DNA of 64,000 bases from Tyzzerella sp. (GTDB lineage: Bacteria; Bacillota; Clostridia; Lachnospirales; Lachnospiraceae). The notes beneath the pieces are model-generated. The model was given only the letters and a program-made list of their open reading frames with translations. It was not told the DNA's origin and searched no databases. Positions 35,591-44,822 of this stretch are shown here, in pieces (within the stretch, counting starts at the first letter, position 1; every line of letters begins with the position of its first letter). A program made the position numbers and the translations under genes. The stretch is taken from NCBI GenBank assembly GCA_017410145.1, contig JAFQRJ010000019.1, positions 30,539 to 94,538 of the forward strand. Direction: 5' to 3'.

Positions 35591-37534
35591 TTAACTCGCT
35601 TCAAATTCACCAGTAGTAGAACCAACGATAATCGTATATGTTTCGCCCTTTACAATATCCGGGTTACTTAAGATGACAACAGCAAAGGAGAGCTCTGGTG
35701 CATATGATACTATCACATTTCCTTTGGAGTCTTTCAGTTCAATTCTTGTGCCAGCAGCTTGATTTCCAACGCTGACTGCAACGACACCTTGCTCGGAATC
35801 ACTGAAGGTCTGTGCCATACCGGATGCACCTGTTCCTATGAAAGTGCCGCCGATAATGATTGCACTTGTGTCATAATCTAAGGTTGCTGTGTCACCATGG
35901 GTAGGACCAACAACAATGGTATAACCACCGGAGATTTCAAGCGAACCGTTTGCATCAATTCCATCACCGGACGCATTGATATATAGGTTACCACCAGTAA
36001 TTTTTATACTACCATTAGAAGCAGTGGAATTGCCAGGACCACCCATACCACCGGGTCTATCCATGCCATCGCGACCACCAAACTGGTCATTTCCACGGGT
36101 GCCGCCGTATCCACTTTCATCCGTTCCGCCAGCAGCATTTAATCCGTCATCGCTTGCAACCAGTTTGATATTCCCACCGGACACAACAACGTCAAGAGCT
36201 TCCAAGCCTTCGTAGCTTTCGCTAATAGCAATGGTTCCCTCTGTGATTGTAAGTGTCTCGTCTGCGTGAAAAGCATCATCACCGGAAGCAATAGTAAAAG
36301 TACCACCATTTACGGTGATGGAAGCATTTGAGTGTACGGAGTCATCTGCAGAATCAATCGTAAATGTGCCGCCCTTAATTAACATATTACCTGCTGATTT
36401 GATGGCTTTGATGCTAGTGCTGCTGTCATCAGATTCTGTGGTTGAGGACGTTGCTGTACCAGATGAATTTGATGAAGTAGTGTTGTCGGTTGAACCAGAC
36501 GAATTCGTTGTGGTTCGTCCAGGGCGTCCGTCACCCATATTTCCACCGGGACCGCCCATGCCACCGCCGTGGCCACCCATAAAGTTGCCCCATGAGTCAG
36601 AAGATTGTTTGGTCGAATTTTCACTGCCTCCACCAGAAACAATGGTAAATGTACCATCATTAATCAGCATTGAGTTTCCGGAACTGATGCCATCGCCTTC
36701 GGCGGAAATGTCGAAGGTTCCATCTTTCACATAGACGAATCCAAGAGAAGAATCATCCGAATTTTCTGCGTGGATTCCATCTTTTCCAGAGGCAATAGTG
36801 ATAGAAGCCTGCGTGATTCTCACGCTATCATTTGCGTCAAGTCCGTGAGATGCAGAATTTACAGTATAGGTTCCACCTGTGAAAACCAAATCATCCTTAC
36901 AGAAAATTCCGTGGTCAGCAGGAGAAGTAACCGTAAGGCTGCCAGAACCATTAAAGGTTAAATCTTGTTTGGAAAATACGGTGCCATCAATATTGTTATC
37001 GTCGATAGCGGTAAATGTTCCGCCATTTGCCAATGTATTGGAGGTTCCTGCTGCTAAGGTTACAAATACTTTGTCGGCTTCTAAGATATAAAGCGCAGCA
37101 GAGGTACTACTTGTAATAGATGCATCATCCAACACGATTTGAAGTTTGGCTTTGTCATCTGCATTTACAACAATCATACCATCATCCAAGGAACCAGAAA
37201 AAATGTACGTTCCTTCCTCGGAAAGAGTGATGGTAGTGTCTTTCACTTTTACGGCATCAGATTTGCAAGAAATAGAATCGCCACTTAGAGTGACTGCAAT
37301 AGATTTACTTTCTTCGTAATCCGTTTCAAAGTCACGGTCTGTAAACATTTCCGACTCATTGATTACTGTAGATGTAACTTCATCATTTGTTGTATCGTTG
37401 CTAGTATTATTCGTACTGGTGCCAGATTCATTGTCTTCTGTAGAAGAATTTTTCTCGCATCCCGAAAGAACGAGCATGCTCGCCAGAAGCAGGACGAGAA
37501 GTTTTTTGGCTTTATAGGAAACTTCGTTTCTCAT
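35591..37534 (-). CDS. Cthe_2159-type beta-helix carbohydrate-binding lipoprotein
   Basis: 647 residues. Lipoprotein signal peptide with lipobox VLSGC (Cys ~26), then a Ser/Thr/Asn/Asp-rich linker. The rest is a right-handed parallel beta-helix built from ~20-residue coils such as TFTIDSADDSVHSNASITVN and GTFTIASGDDAFHADE, with repeated G(D)D(G/A)(I/F)HA turns. It resembles the Cthe_2159 family, whose founder binds cellulose and acidic pectin and calcium. Two Gly/Met/Pro-rich insertions (MGGHGGGMGGPGGNMGDGRP and a second near GRDGMDRPGGMGGPG) break the coils. It is the last gene of a three-gene operon with a DUF4956 membrane protein and a VTC-domain protein. Confidence 0.8.
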   Translation of the reverse strand: MRNEVSYKAKKLLVLLLASMLVLSGCEKNSSTEDNESGTSTNNTSNDTTNDEVTSTVINESEMFTDRDFETDYEESKSIAVTLSGDSISCKSDAVKVKDTTITLSEEGTYIFSGSLDDGMIVVNADDKAKLQIVLDDASITSSTSAALYILEADKVFVTLAAGTSNTLANGGTFTAIDDNNIDGTVFSKQDLTFNGSGSLTVTSPADHGIFCKDDLVFTGGTYTVNSASHGLDANDSVRITQASITIASGKDGIHAENSDDSSLGFVYVKDGTFDISAEGDGISSGNSMLINDGTFTIVSGGGSENSTKQSSDSWGNFMGGHGGGMGGPGGNMGDGRPGRTTTNSSGSTDNTTSSNSSGTATSSTTESDDSSTSIKAIKSAGNMLIKGGTFTIDSADDSVHSNASITVNGGTFTIASGDDAFHADETLTITEGTIAISESYEGLEALDVVVSGGNIKLVASDDGLNAAGGTDESGYGGTRGNDQFGGRDGMDRPGGMGGPGNSTASNGSIKITGGNLYINASGDGIDANGSLEISGGYTIVVGPTHGDTATLDYDTSAIIIGGTFIGTGASGMAQTFSDSEQGVVAVSVGNQAAGTRIELKDSKGNVIVSYAPELSFAVVILSNPDIVKGETYTIIVGSTTGEFEAS

Positions 37535-37555
37535 AAAGTAATACCTCCAATCATT

Positions 37556-38248
37556 CTAGAGTTCCATTGTAATTGTGGATTGCTTAGAAACATTGATTTC
37601 CAAGTTGCCGTTGCGGCAACGAAGTTTATCAATAAATTCTTTTTCTTTTGTTACATCTTTTAAAACAATATCATATGTTAAGCGGAACATACTTCCCATG
37701 TTTGTGGTTTTTACATTTGTAAGTTCATATGAACTTGTGTATTGCGAAAAGATTTCATCAAACACGCCACTATAATCCAAGTCCTCAGGAATGGTGATAT
37801 TAAGTGTTTTGTACATGGCAGATTTTTTCTTTGTGCCAAAATCAAGCTGGCTGTAGAGTAAGAAGATTGCACCTAAGATGATAGCAAATAACACCGCAAA
37901 GCCAAGATAACCCATACCGGCAATGAGACCAGCACCCATGGCTAGGAACAAGGTTCCGATTTCTTTTGCAGTTCCTGGAACGGACCGGAAACGTACCAGA
38001 CTAAATGCACCTGCCACCGCAACCCCGGTTCCAACATTTCCATTTACCATCATAATCACCACGCAGACAACTGCAGGTAACAGTGCAAGAGTCACGACAA
38101 AGCTTTTGGTGTAACGCGTTTTATACATGTAGCTAAACGCGATGAGAAGACCAATTATCAATGATACTCCGATACATAATAAAAAATCGGATACACTGAT
38201 TACAGTTGTCAATTCTGAGTCAAAAATTCCTTTAAATAATGTTTCCAT
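37556..38248 (-). CDS. DUF4956 membrane protein
   Basis: 230 residues. About four hydrophobic spans lie in the first 135 residues (VSDFLLCIGVSLIIGLLIAF, VVTLALLPAVVCVVIMMV, then VAGAFSLVRFRSVPGTAKEI and FLAMGAGLIAGMGYLGFAVL), followed by a ~95-residue cytoplasmic domain. The SLVRFRSVPGT block is the family mark. Function is not established; the family is widely coupled to VTC-domain genes, as here, where its ATG overlaps the VTC gene end by 17 bases. AAAGGAGGA precedes the start. Confidence 0.85.
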   Translation of the reverse strand: METLFKGIFDSELTTVISVSDFLLCIGVSLIIGLLIAFSYMYKTRYTKSFVVTLALLPAVVCVVIMMVNGNVGTGVAVAGAFSLVRFRSVPGTAKEIGTLFLAMGAGLIAGMGYLGFAVLFAIILGAIFLLYSQLDFGTKKKSAMYKTLNITIPEDLDYSGVFDEIFSQYTSSYELTNVKTTNMGSMFRLTYDIVLKDVTKEKEFIDKLRCRNGNLEINVSKQSTITMEL

Positions 38249-38960
38249 AAGTAGTTTCCTCCTTTAGTTTTGGATAGATTAATGTTTGATATGCAGTTCC
38301 GTATTTAGAAAAGGATGTTTTATAAATATGCTCCTTGGATAGTATCTCAGTCATCCACAGAGGAATGCCGCCGGAGCATTTAATTTCCATCAAAGTCAGT
38401 CCGTCTTCTAAGATGAAATTGCCCCCAACATCTGATTCCAGTGATAAATTGGATTGGCGGCATAAAATATTTTCATCAAAGGTAACTCGGAAATCAGAGC
38501 CGTCTTTCGCATAAAAAGCTTCGCGCTCATAGGAAAGAAAGACAGTAGGATGCAGATTTCCATAGTACGCGAGAAAATAGTCGATTTCATCGGTTATCTG
38601 TGTCTGGTCCGTGCAAGTATTTCCTGCGCAAATCCAGTTTACAGCATCCTTCTCGGGAAGAGGAATTCGTCGCTTATATACAACTCCTTTGTATTTCTTC
38701 TTTAACTCCACAAAGACAGTAGTGTCAGGACTGGCTTTGTGATAACTCCGGATGCGAAGTTTTTCTTTGTAAGCAGGTTTTTCAATGGAGCGCCGGATTA
38801 ACCGATAGTTATCCGTGTCAAAATAAAGATTGCGGATGGTGGTGCGCCCATATTTATCGAGTGACATGTGTGGCGTCATTGCCTTTAAAACAATGTCTTT
38901 CTGCTCTTTGGTCAATATGTATTTCAATTCATGCCGTTTGAAGATGGTTTGGTATGACAT
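38232..38960 (-). CDS. VTC-domain protein (polyphosphate polymerase-like)
   Basis: 242 residues from ATG 38960; AAGGAG lies too close to the more upstream ATG. The VTC tunnel-fold motifs are KRHELKYILT, RTTIRNLYFDTDNYRLIRRS, KLRIRSYHK, VFVELKKKYKGVVYKRR and TLMEIKCSGGIPLW. In yeast Vtc4 this domain makes polyphosphate from ATP; bacterial homologues are often placed with DUF4956, CotH or Cthe_2159 genes and their product is less clear. First gene of the operon, preceded by ~170 bases that contain the start region of ymxH on the other strand. Confidence 0.85.
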   Translation of the reverse strand: MSYQTIFKRHELKYILTKEQKDIVLKAMTPHMSLDKYGRTTIRNLYFDTDNYRLIRRSIEKPAYKEKLRIRSYHKASPDTTVFVELKKKYKGVVYKRRIPLPEKDAVNWICAGNTCTDQTQITDEIDYFLAYYGNLHPTVFLSYEREAFYAKDGSDFRVTFDENILCRQSNLSLESDVGGNFILEDGLTLMEIKCSGGIPLWMTEILSKEHIYKTSFSKYGTAYQTLIYPKLKEETTYGNII

Positions 38961-39133
38961 GAGCATATCTCCTTGTGACAATTTATGTATTGTACAAATC
39001 ATAAACTGGAAAAATAATCAATCTGTGACGGTTGTGTGAAAAAAGTGTGAAATATAAGATGGGTGAGAAAGAGTGGAAATGACAAGCAAATATGCATACA
39101 CTAAATTATAGTAATGTGTGAGTAGGTGATTCT

Positions 39134-39391
39134 ATGAGACTTTGTGAACTTCGTGAGAAAGAAGTAATCAATTTGTGTACTTGCAAGCGGCTAGGTTGTG
39201 TGGAAGACTTGGTATTCGATTTGTGTGATGGCTGTATACAGGCGCTTGTTGTGCCGGAGCATACCAAGTTCTGTGGCATCTTTGGAAGCGACTGTGAGTT
39301 TGTAATTCCATTTGATTGTATTAAAAAGATTGGGGAAGACTTTATTATGGTAGAAATTAGCGAGGAAAAATGCCTGAAAGGTTGCAAATAG
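39134..39391 (+). CDS. YlmC/YmxH family sporulation protein
   Basis: 85 residues with a PRC-barrel-like fold: MRLCELREKEVINLCTCKRL, GCVEDLVFD, FVIPFDCIKKIGEDFIMVEI. The family occurs in endospore formers and is linked to sporulation, with unclear molecular role. Eight cysteines are spread through the short chain, which suggests metal binding or disulfides. Co-oriented with nrdR 60 bases downstream. Confidence 0.85.
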   Translation: MRLCELREKEVINLCTCKRLGCVEDLVFDLCDGCIQALVVPEHTKFCGIFGSDCEFVIPFDCIKKIGEDFIMVEISEEKCLKGCK

Positions 39392-39450
39392 TGAAACATT
39401 TCTGTTAGAATACAAGGGTAGATTTATATTTACCAGGAGGATAATAAAAA

Positions 39451-39903
39451 ATGAAATGTCCATATTGTAGTGCAACAGATACAAGAGTTATAGATTCAAG
39501 ACCGGCAGAGGATGGAAGTTCTATTCGTAGAAGACGTTGCTGTGATGAGTGTGGGAAACGTTTTACCACATATGAGAAGATAGAGACAATTCCGCTGATT
39601 GTAATTAAAAAGGACAATAACCGTGAGCAATATGACCGCGCTAAAATTGAGGGCGGTATTTTGAGAGCGTGTTACAAACGTCCAATCTCAGCATCAGATA
39701 TTCAAAAAACGATTGAAAAGATTGAGACGGAAATCTTCAGCCGTGAGGAAAAGGAGATTCCAACCAGCGTGATTGGCGAAATTGTTATGGAAAAACTGAA
39801 AGAGTTGGATGAAGTGGCATATGTAAGATTTGCATCTATTTATCGTGAGTTTAAAGATGTAAATACATTTATGTCAGAGATTAAAAAGATATTGGAAAAA
39901 TAA
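39451..39903 (+). CDS. nrdR: Transcriptional repressor NrdR
   Basis: 150 residues. N-terminal zinc ribbon CPYCSATDTRVIDSRP..RRRCCDECGKRFTTYE, followed by an ATP-cone domain starting VIKKDNNREQYDRAKIEGGI. NrdR senses ATP/dATP and represses ribonucleotide-reductase genes through paired NrdR boxes. No nrd genes or NrdR boxes are visible in this window. CAGGAGG lies 11 bases before the ATG. Confidence 0.97.
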   Translation: MKCPYCSATDTRVIDSRPAEDGSSIRRRRCCDECGKRFTTYEKIETIPLIVIKKDNNREQYDRAKIEGGILRACYKRPISASDIQKTIEKIETEIFSREEKEIPTSVIGEIVMEKLKELDEVAYVRFASIYREFKDVNTFMSEIKKILEK

Positions 39904-39914
39904 GGAGCATATAG

Positions 39915-40667
39915 ATGAAGTTAATTTCGTGGAATGTAAATGGAATTCGTGCTTGTGTGCAGAAAGGATTTCTGGATTTCTTTCAAGAAGTGGATGCCGA
40001 CATTTTCTGTATTCAGGAAAGTAAAATGCAGGAAGGCCAACTGGAATTGAAATTAGAGGGCTACCATCAATATTGGAACTATGCAGAGAAAAAGGGATAC
40101 TCAGGTACTGCAATTTTTACAAAGCAGGAACCAATTTCTGTGCAGTATGGCATTGGGATAGAAGAACACGACCAAGAAGGGCGTGTGATTACGTTGGAAT
40201 TTGAAGATTTCTACATGGTGACTGTGTATACACCGAATTCCCAGGACGGGCTTAAGAGATTGGATTATCGTATGCAGTGGGAAACAGATTTCCTTGCATA
40301 TTTAAAGAAGCTGGAAGAAAAGAAGGGTGTCATTTTCTGTGGTGATTTAAATGTGGCACATCAGGAGATCGACCTCAAGAATCCAAAGACAAATCGTAAG
40401 AATGCGGGATTTACAGATGAAGAACGTGCAAAATTTGGCGAAGTTTTAAAAGCAGGCTTTATTGATACCTTCCGATATTTTTATCCGGATGTAAAAGACG
40501 TTTATTCATGGTGGTCTTATCGTTTTAGCGCGCGTGCGAAGAATGCAGGGTGGAGAATTGACTATTTCTGCGTATCAGAATGCTTGAAGGATAGATTGGA
40601 AGATGCCAAGATTCTGACAGATGTGATGGGCTCTGACCATTGTCCGGTACAGTTGGATTTGAAATAG
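39915..40667 (+). CDS. xth: Exodeoxyribonuclease III
   Basis: 250 residues of the exonuclease/endonuclease/phosphatase fold: [28 protein letters not shown] (metal Glu), [23 protein letters not shown] (catalytic Asp and Asn), RIDYFCVSE and [11 protein letters not shown] (catalytic Asp-His). It is an AP endonuclease and 3'-exonuclease in base-excision repair. Starts 11 bases after nrdR and is followed 11 bases later by the isochorismatase-like gene. Confidence 0.95.
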   Translation: MKLISWNVNGIRACVQKGFLDFFQEVDADIFCIQESKMQEGQLELKLEGYHQYWNYAEKKGYSGTAIFTKQEPISVQYGIGIEEHDQEGRVITLEFEDFYMVTVYTPNSQDGLKRLDYRMQWETDFLAYLKKLEEKKGVIFCGDLNVAHQEIDLKNPKTNRKNAGFTDEERAKFGEVLKAGFIDTFRYFYPDVKDVYSWWSYRFSARAKNAGWRIDYFCVSECLKDRLEDAKILTDVMGSDHCPVQLDLK

Positions 40668-40678
40668 GAGGAATTACC

Positions 40679-41209
40679 ATGAGAATCGAACGGGAACACA
40701 CCGCAGCCATTGTGGTGGATTATCAAGAAAAATTGGTTCCGGTGATGAATGATAAGGATAAGTTGCTTCACAATTCTGAGATTTTGTTAAAGGGGCTTAA
40801 GATATTAGAGGTTCCGATGTACATTACACAACAGTATACAAAGGGACTTGGAACAAGTGTCAAGGAGATTACAGATGCAGTGGAAGATGTGGCCTACACG
40901 GACAAGTTGTCATTCACGGCTTATGACTGTGTGGCCGATAAGATTTCTTCTAAGGAATATATTATTGTATGTGGAATTGAGGCCCATATCTGCGTGCTTC
41001 AAACAGTGATTGATTTGAAGGCGGCAGGATTCGTGCCGGTGCTGGTTGCTGACTGCATTTCCAGTCGAAAGGAATCGGACAAGCAGGTTGCCATTGAACG
41101 TGCGCGTCAGGAAGGTGCAATTGTGACAACCTATGAGTCTTTATTGTTCGAACTATTGAAGGTGGCTGGAACGGAGACGAGTAAGAAGATACAGAAGTTG
41201 ATAAGATAA
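40679..41209 (+). CDS. Isochorismatase-family cysteine hydrolase
   Basis: 176 residues from ATG 40679 after TAGGAGG. The family triad is visible: Asp14 in AAIVVDYQEKL, Lys76 in YTDKLSFTAYD and Cys105 in GIEAHICVLQT. Members hydrolyse isochorismate, nicotinamide or other amides. The YcaC-like pattern (QQYTKGLG, then EAHICVLQT) suggests an uncharacterised amidohydrolase and not nicotinamidase, which keeps a metal-binding D.H..H set absent here. Substrate unknown. Confidence 0.85.
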   Translation: MRIEREHTAAIVVDYQEKLVPVMNDKDKLLHNSEILLKGLKILEVPMYITQQYTKGLGTSVKEITDAVEDVAYTDKLSFTAYDCVADKISSKEYIIVCGIEAHICVLQTVIDLKAAGFVPVLVADCISSRKESDKQVAIERARQEGAIVTTYESLLFELLKVAGTETSKKIQKLIR

Positions 41210-41223
41210 GAGGAGATACTTTA

Positions 41224-42426
41224 ATGTTAAAAGGGAAAACAGTCATTCTTGGAGTAACCGGCAGCATTGCAGCTTACAAAATTGCAGACCTTGCAAGCAA
41301 GCTTTCTAAGCTTCATTGTAATGTGCATGTGATTATGACAAAGAATGCGACGAATTTTATAAATCCAATTACATTTGAAACATTGACGAACAACAAATGT
41401 CTTGTAGATACATTTGACCGCAATTTCCAATATAGCGTAGAACATGTGGCACTTTCAAAGCAGGCGGATGTGGTGCTCGTTGCTCCGGCTACAGCCAATG
41501 TAATTGCAAAGATGGCACACGGTTTGGCGGATGATATGCTTACGACAACAGTACTGGCATGCGATTGCCCGAAAATCGTATCACCGGCCATGAATACACA
41601 GATGCTTCATAATCCGATTACACAGGATAATATTGAGATATTAAAACACTATGGATTTGAAATTATCGAACCGGCCACAGGTATGCTTGCATGCAAGGAT
41701 ATCGGAGAAGGGAAACTTCCGGAGACAGATGTACTCTTAGATTATATTTTAAAAGCGATTGCTTTTGAGAAAGATATGGAAGGCATGAATGTGCTGGTTA
41801 CGGCAGGACCAACTCAAGAAGCGCTTGACCCGGTTCGCTACATTACCAATCATTCTACAGGAAAAATGGGGTATGCCATTGCAAGAAACGCGATGCTTCG
41901 CGGTGCAAATGTTACGTTGGTGACAGGGGAAACAACCATTGCAAAACCGCGCTTTGTGGATGTGGTAAACATTAAGAGTGCGGAGGATATGTTTGAGGCT
42001 GTGACGACCCGTGCAGACAAGCAGGATATTATTATCAAAGCGGCAGCAGTTGCAGATTACACACCGGCAACAGTGAGCGATGATAAGATAAAGAAATTGG
42101 ATGATGATATGGTGATTCCGGTAGAGCGTACAAAGGATATTTTAAAATATCTTGGAATGCATAAACGTCAAGGACAATTCTTATGTGGGTTCTCGATGGA
42201 AACAAAGGACATGCTTGAAAATTCACGCAGAAAACTGATTCATAAGAACCTAGATATGATTGTTGCCAACAACTTGAAGCAGGCGGGTGCAGGTTTTGGT
42301 GTAGATACGAATGTGATTACCATGATTACTCCGGGAAAAGAAATTGCACTGGAGCTGATGAGTAAGGATGAAGTGGCAGAGCAGATTTTAGATGAGATTC
42401 TGAGACAGGGAATAAATAATAAGTAA
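41224..42426 (+). CDS. coaBC: Bifunctional CoaBC (PPC decarboxylase / PPC synthetase)
   Basis: 400 residues. The N-terminal flavoprotein CoaC domain has TGSIAAYKIADLASKL, the catalytic His in YSVEHVAL and the substrate-clamp PAMNTQML. The C-terminal CoaB domain starts MNVLVTAGPTQEALDPVRYI, includes NHSTGKMGYAIA and AAAVADYTP and the KIKK lysines. It makes 4'-phosphopantetheine from 4'-phosphopantothenate and cysteine in coenzyme A synthesis. Converges on the ECF-type S component gene, which I suggest imports pantothenate. Confidence 0.97.
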   Translation: MLKGKTVILGVTGSIAAYKIADLASKLSKLHCNVHVIMTKNATNFINPITFETLTNNKCLVDTFDRNFQYSVEHVALSKQADVVLVAPATANVIAKMAHGLADDMLTTTVLACDCPKIVSPAMNTQMLHNPITQDNIEILKHYGFEIIEPATGMLACKDIGEGKLPETDVLLDYILKAIAFEKDMEGMNVLVTAGPTQEALDPVRYITNHSTGKMGYAIARNAMLRGANVTLVTGETTIAKPRFVDVVNIKSAEDMFEAVTTRADKQDIIIKAAAVADYTPATVSDDKIKKLDDDMVIPVERTKDILKYLGMHKRQGQFLCGFSMETKDMLENSRRKLIHKNLDMIVANNLKQAGAGFGVDTNVITMITPGKEIALELMSKDEVAEQILDEILRQGINNK

Positions 42427-42431
42427 ATAGA

Positions 42432-42469
42432 CAAAAATAGCGGGTGTTATATAACGCTCGCTATTTTTG
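42432..42469. terminator. Bidirectional terminator coaBC / ECF S component
   Basis: A 38-base near-perfect palindrome: CAAAAATAGCGGGTGTTAT with ATAACGCTCGCTATTTTTG. The A-run and T-run at the two ends let it work in both directions. Confidence 0.88.
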
Positions 42470-42484
42470 CAATTTATTATATAT

Positions 42485-43120
42485 TTAATTTACAAGTCGC
42501 GATTTTAGAAGAACTTTGGTAACTACCGCAACCAGAATTGCAGCGGCAATTGCTTCCGGAATACCTGATGCTGTCACAGTAGTCATGACAAGTCCCCATA
42601 CAGCAGTGACTGCCACCTCTTTTGCTTCAGCGTACTGTTTGGCAAATAGGATATATATACTTCCCATAACGGTGATGGTATTTACCATAGAACCTACAAA
42701 ACCAGTAATGGCTAATGCGATTACCTGGTATATTTTTTTGTTCATTTTTATTTTCTTAAAAAAAATCCAGAGCCAACCGGCTACAACACCAATCAAAATT
42801 CGGCAGCCAACAGAAATCCAAATTGCTTTTGCAGCACCTAAGAGTCCGGTTGTACTCATAAATGGGGAAAATGCAAAAGATAGTAATGTAGGCGCCATCG
42901 TATTGCTGATTAATGAGCAAACTCCAAAAACGGCTCCCAAAATTGCACCGGCCAGAGGTCCTAACAAAATGGCTCCTATAATAACCGGAATATGCACGGT
43001 AGTTGCTTTAATAATTGGTAGTTGAATCATGCCGAGTGGCGTATTAGCTAATAGGATTACAATGGCGGCCATCAGTGCAACGCTGACCATCCAACGTATG
43101 TCCGTTTTTTGTGTTTTCAT
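42485..43120 (-). CDS. ECF transporter S component, pantothenate (PanT)-type
   Basis: 211 residues from ATG 43120 after GGAAGGG; about six membrane helices. The N-terminus RWMVSVALMAAIVILLANTP, then IKATTVHIPVIIGAILLGPL and a FGVCSLISNTM..TLLSFAFSPF segment resemble substrate-binding (S) components of energy-coupling-factor vitamin importers, in particular those annotated as PanT. The T-H-x-P-V-I-I-G motif in helix 2 is typical. Its end-to-end position with coaBC, whose pathway uses pantothenate, supports this substrate but does not prove it. The shared EcfA/EcfA'/EcfT module is not in the window. Confidence 0.78.
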   Translation of the reverse strand: MKTQKTDIRWMVSVALMAAIVILLANTPLGMIQLPIIKATTVHIPVIIGAILLGPLAGAILGAVFGVCSLISNTMAPTLLSFAFSPFMSTTGLLGAAKAIWISVGCRILIGVVAGWLWIFFKKIKMNKKIYQVIALAITGFVGSMVNTITVMGSIYILFAKQYAEAKEVAVTAVWGLVMTTVTASGIPEAIAAAILVAVVTKVLLKSRLVN

Positions 43121-43160
43121 AGTATGTCCCTTCCTTTTCTGGTACGGCATTCAACGTTTG

Positions 43161-43817
43161 CTAGAATTCTAACGGTAATTGTTTATAAGCCTGCTCCCGT
43201 TTCAATTCATCTGCATAAATAATCACATAAGAAATAATTGCAAATATACCGGCAGCTATTCCATCAATGATTGAATGCTGTTTCAAAAACATGGTTGATA
43301 AAATTATCAAAACTGTTGTAATAAATGTGGCACTTTGAACCCAGCGAACGTTTTTTAAATGTTCGCTTTTTTTCACAGCGATATAGCAACCAAGTGTATT
43401 GTATACGTGAATACTTGGAAATACATTGGTCGGAGTATCTGTGGCGTATAGACGTTTTACCATGTCCACAAAAATATTGTCACGTTCAAAATATTTTGGC
43501 CTCAGTGCCTGACCATTCGGCCATAAGGTTGATATGATTAAAAACAAGGTCATTCCTATTACTAAAAACAGTATCAGGCGATAAAATTCATTTCTGTCTT
43601 TAAGGAAGAAATAACAAACAGTTACAGCCATGAATAAAAACCAAAACAAATAAGGAATGATAAAAAATTCAATAAAAGGAATTTTCTTATCAAATGATGT
43701 TTGAATCAAACTGTAGTTTTGTGTTATTGTCTGTTCTAAATAATAAAACCAAGGCAAATATAGTAAGGCGTATATTGATACCCAGGCATGTTTATATTTT
43801 TGAAGGAAAGTTTTCAA
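43161..43817 (-). CDS. PAP2-family membrane phosphatase
   Basis: 218 residues with about six membrane helices. The phosphatase C-terminal motif is HSIIDGIAAG (His..Asp), with FPSIHVYNTLGC as the middle motif and the upstream Arg/Lys-rich loop QALRPKYFERDN. It resembles PAP2 proteins of the inositolphosphorylceramide-synthase-like group and not the short undecaprenyl-pyrophosphate phosphatases. Substrate is probably a lipid phosphate in the membrane. Co-oriented with the lipid kinase upstream (20 bases), so the two may act on the same lipid pool. Confidence 0.8.
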   Translation of the reverse strand: MKTFLQKYKHAWVSIYALLYLPWFYYLEQTITQNYSLIQTSFDKKIPFIEFFIIPYLFWFLFMAVTVCYFFLKDRNEFYRLILFLVIGMTLFLIISTLWPNGQALRPKYFERDNIFVDMVKRLYATDTPTNVFPSIHVYNTLGCYIAVKKSEHLKNVRWVQSATFITTVLIILSTMFLKQHSIIDGIAAGIFAIISYVIIYADELKREQAYKQLPLEF

Positions 43818-43837
43818 AGTCTATACCTCGCTAGTTT

Positions 43838-44761
43838 CTATGGTTTTGTCGTGATTACACGTAGTTTTTCAGGAGCGCAGCAGAAAGAAATATCTTTTTG
43901 GATAAAGATAGGTTCTCCGTCTGTGTGTAGTGGCAAAGGGCGTGATGTTTGAATATGGAAATTCGTAGCCCTATGCATATGCACACCTTTGAATTTGGTG
44001 TGTATTCCTAAAAATGCCATAGGAAACAGCATAAGCGCTTTTAGCTTGCCGATATTGGCAACCACGCATACGTCCAACTTGTCATCATCATTTTTAGCAT
44101 TTGGTGCAAACTTGGCACCGCCACCTTCAAAGCGATTGTTCATAATCGCAGCAAAGTATGCCTTTTCATAAGTAATCGTTTTTTTCTCGTCAATTGTTAT
44201 TTCAAACTTACAAGGAGAAGTTACAATCAGGCGGTGAAGTGCCACACACACATAAGTGAGTTTCCCAAGTCCTAATTTATTCAAAAATTTTTTTACATGA
44301 GATACCACAACTTCATGGCAGATATCTGCATCAAATCCAACGCCTGCACTTACTGCAAAACGTCGTAACTTGTTCTTGTAGCGCATTTCACCAACATTCA
44401 TAGGATGTAAATGTGGGCAAGTGAGAATTGTATTTAATGCATCTACAGGATTGGTAGGAAGCTCGAGACCTCTTGCAAAGTCATTACTGGAACCAATTGG
44501 AATGTAGCCTAAAATTGTTTTGCTAAAATCTACAATTCCATTTACCACTTCGTTTACAGTTCCATCTCCGCCAAGTGCAACAATTATATTTTCTTCACCA
44601 TTAGAGGTAATATCCCGCACAATTGCTGTGGCGTGTTTCTGATACTTTGTATAGTAAACCTGATATTCGATATTTTCTTTTTGTAAAATGGCTTCTAAGT
44701 CATTCCAAACAGATTGCCCCAGACCGGATCTGGCGTTTGGATTTACGATAAAATTGTACAT
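43838..44761 (-). CDS. Diacylglycerol kinase-family lipid kinase (YegS/BmrU type)
   Basis: 307 residues. The nucleotide-binding domain has FIVNPNARSGLGQ and VALGGDGTVNEVVNG, followed by GYIPIGSSNDFARGL. The C-terminal beta-sandwich includes SAGVGFDADICHEV and HTDGEP. It phosphorylates diacylglycerol or a similar lipid using ATP. GAGGAATTC lies just before the ATG. Followed by the PAP2 gene; kinase plus phosphatase suggests control of a lipid phosphate. Confidence 0.9.
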   Translation of the reverse strand: MYNFIVNPNARSGLGQSVWNDLEAILQKENIEYQVYYTKYQKHATAIVRDITSNGEENIIVALGGDGTVNEVVNGIVDFSKTILGYIPIGSSNDFARGLELPTNPVDALNTILTCPHLHPMNVGEMRYKNKLRRFAVSAGVGFDADICHEVVVSHVKKFLNKLGLGKLTYVCVALHRLIVTSPCKFEITIDEKKTITYEKAYFAAIMNNRFEGGGAKFAPNAKNDDDKLDVCVVANIGKLKALMLFPMAFLGIHTKFKGVHMHRATNFHIQTSRPLPLHTDGEPIFIQKDISFCCAPEKLRVITTKP

Positions 44762-44822
44762 TTGAGAATTCCTCCCCTTTATCCTATTCGTTTATTATAA
44801 CAGTTAATACCCTAATCAACAA

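Noticed and set aside
40679-41209. Nicotinamidase (pncA)
   Set aside because: The isochorismatase triad is present but the D.H..H metal-binding set of PncA is not visible.
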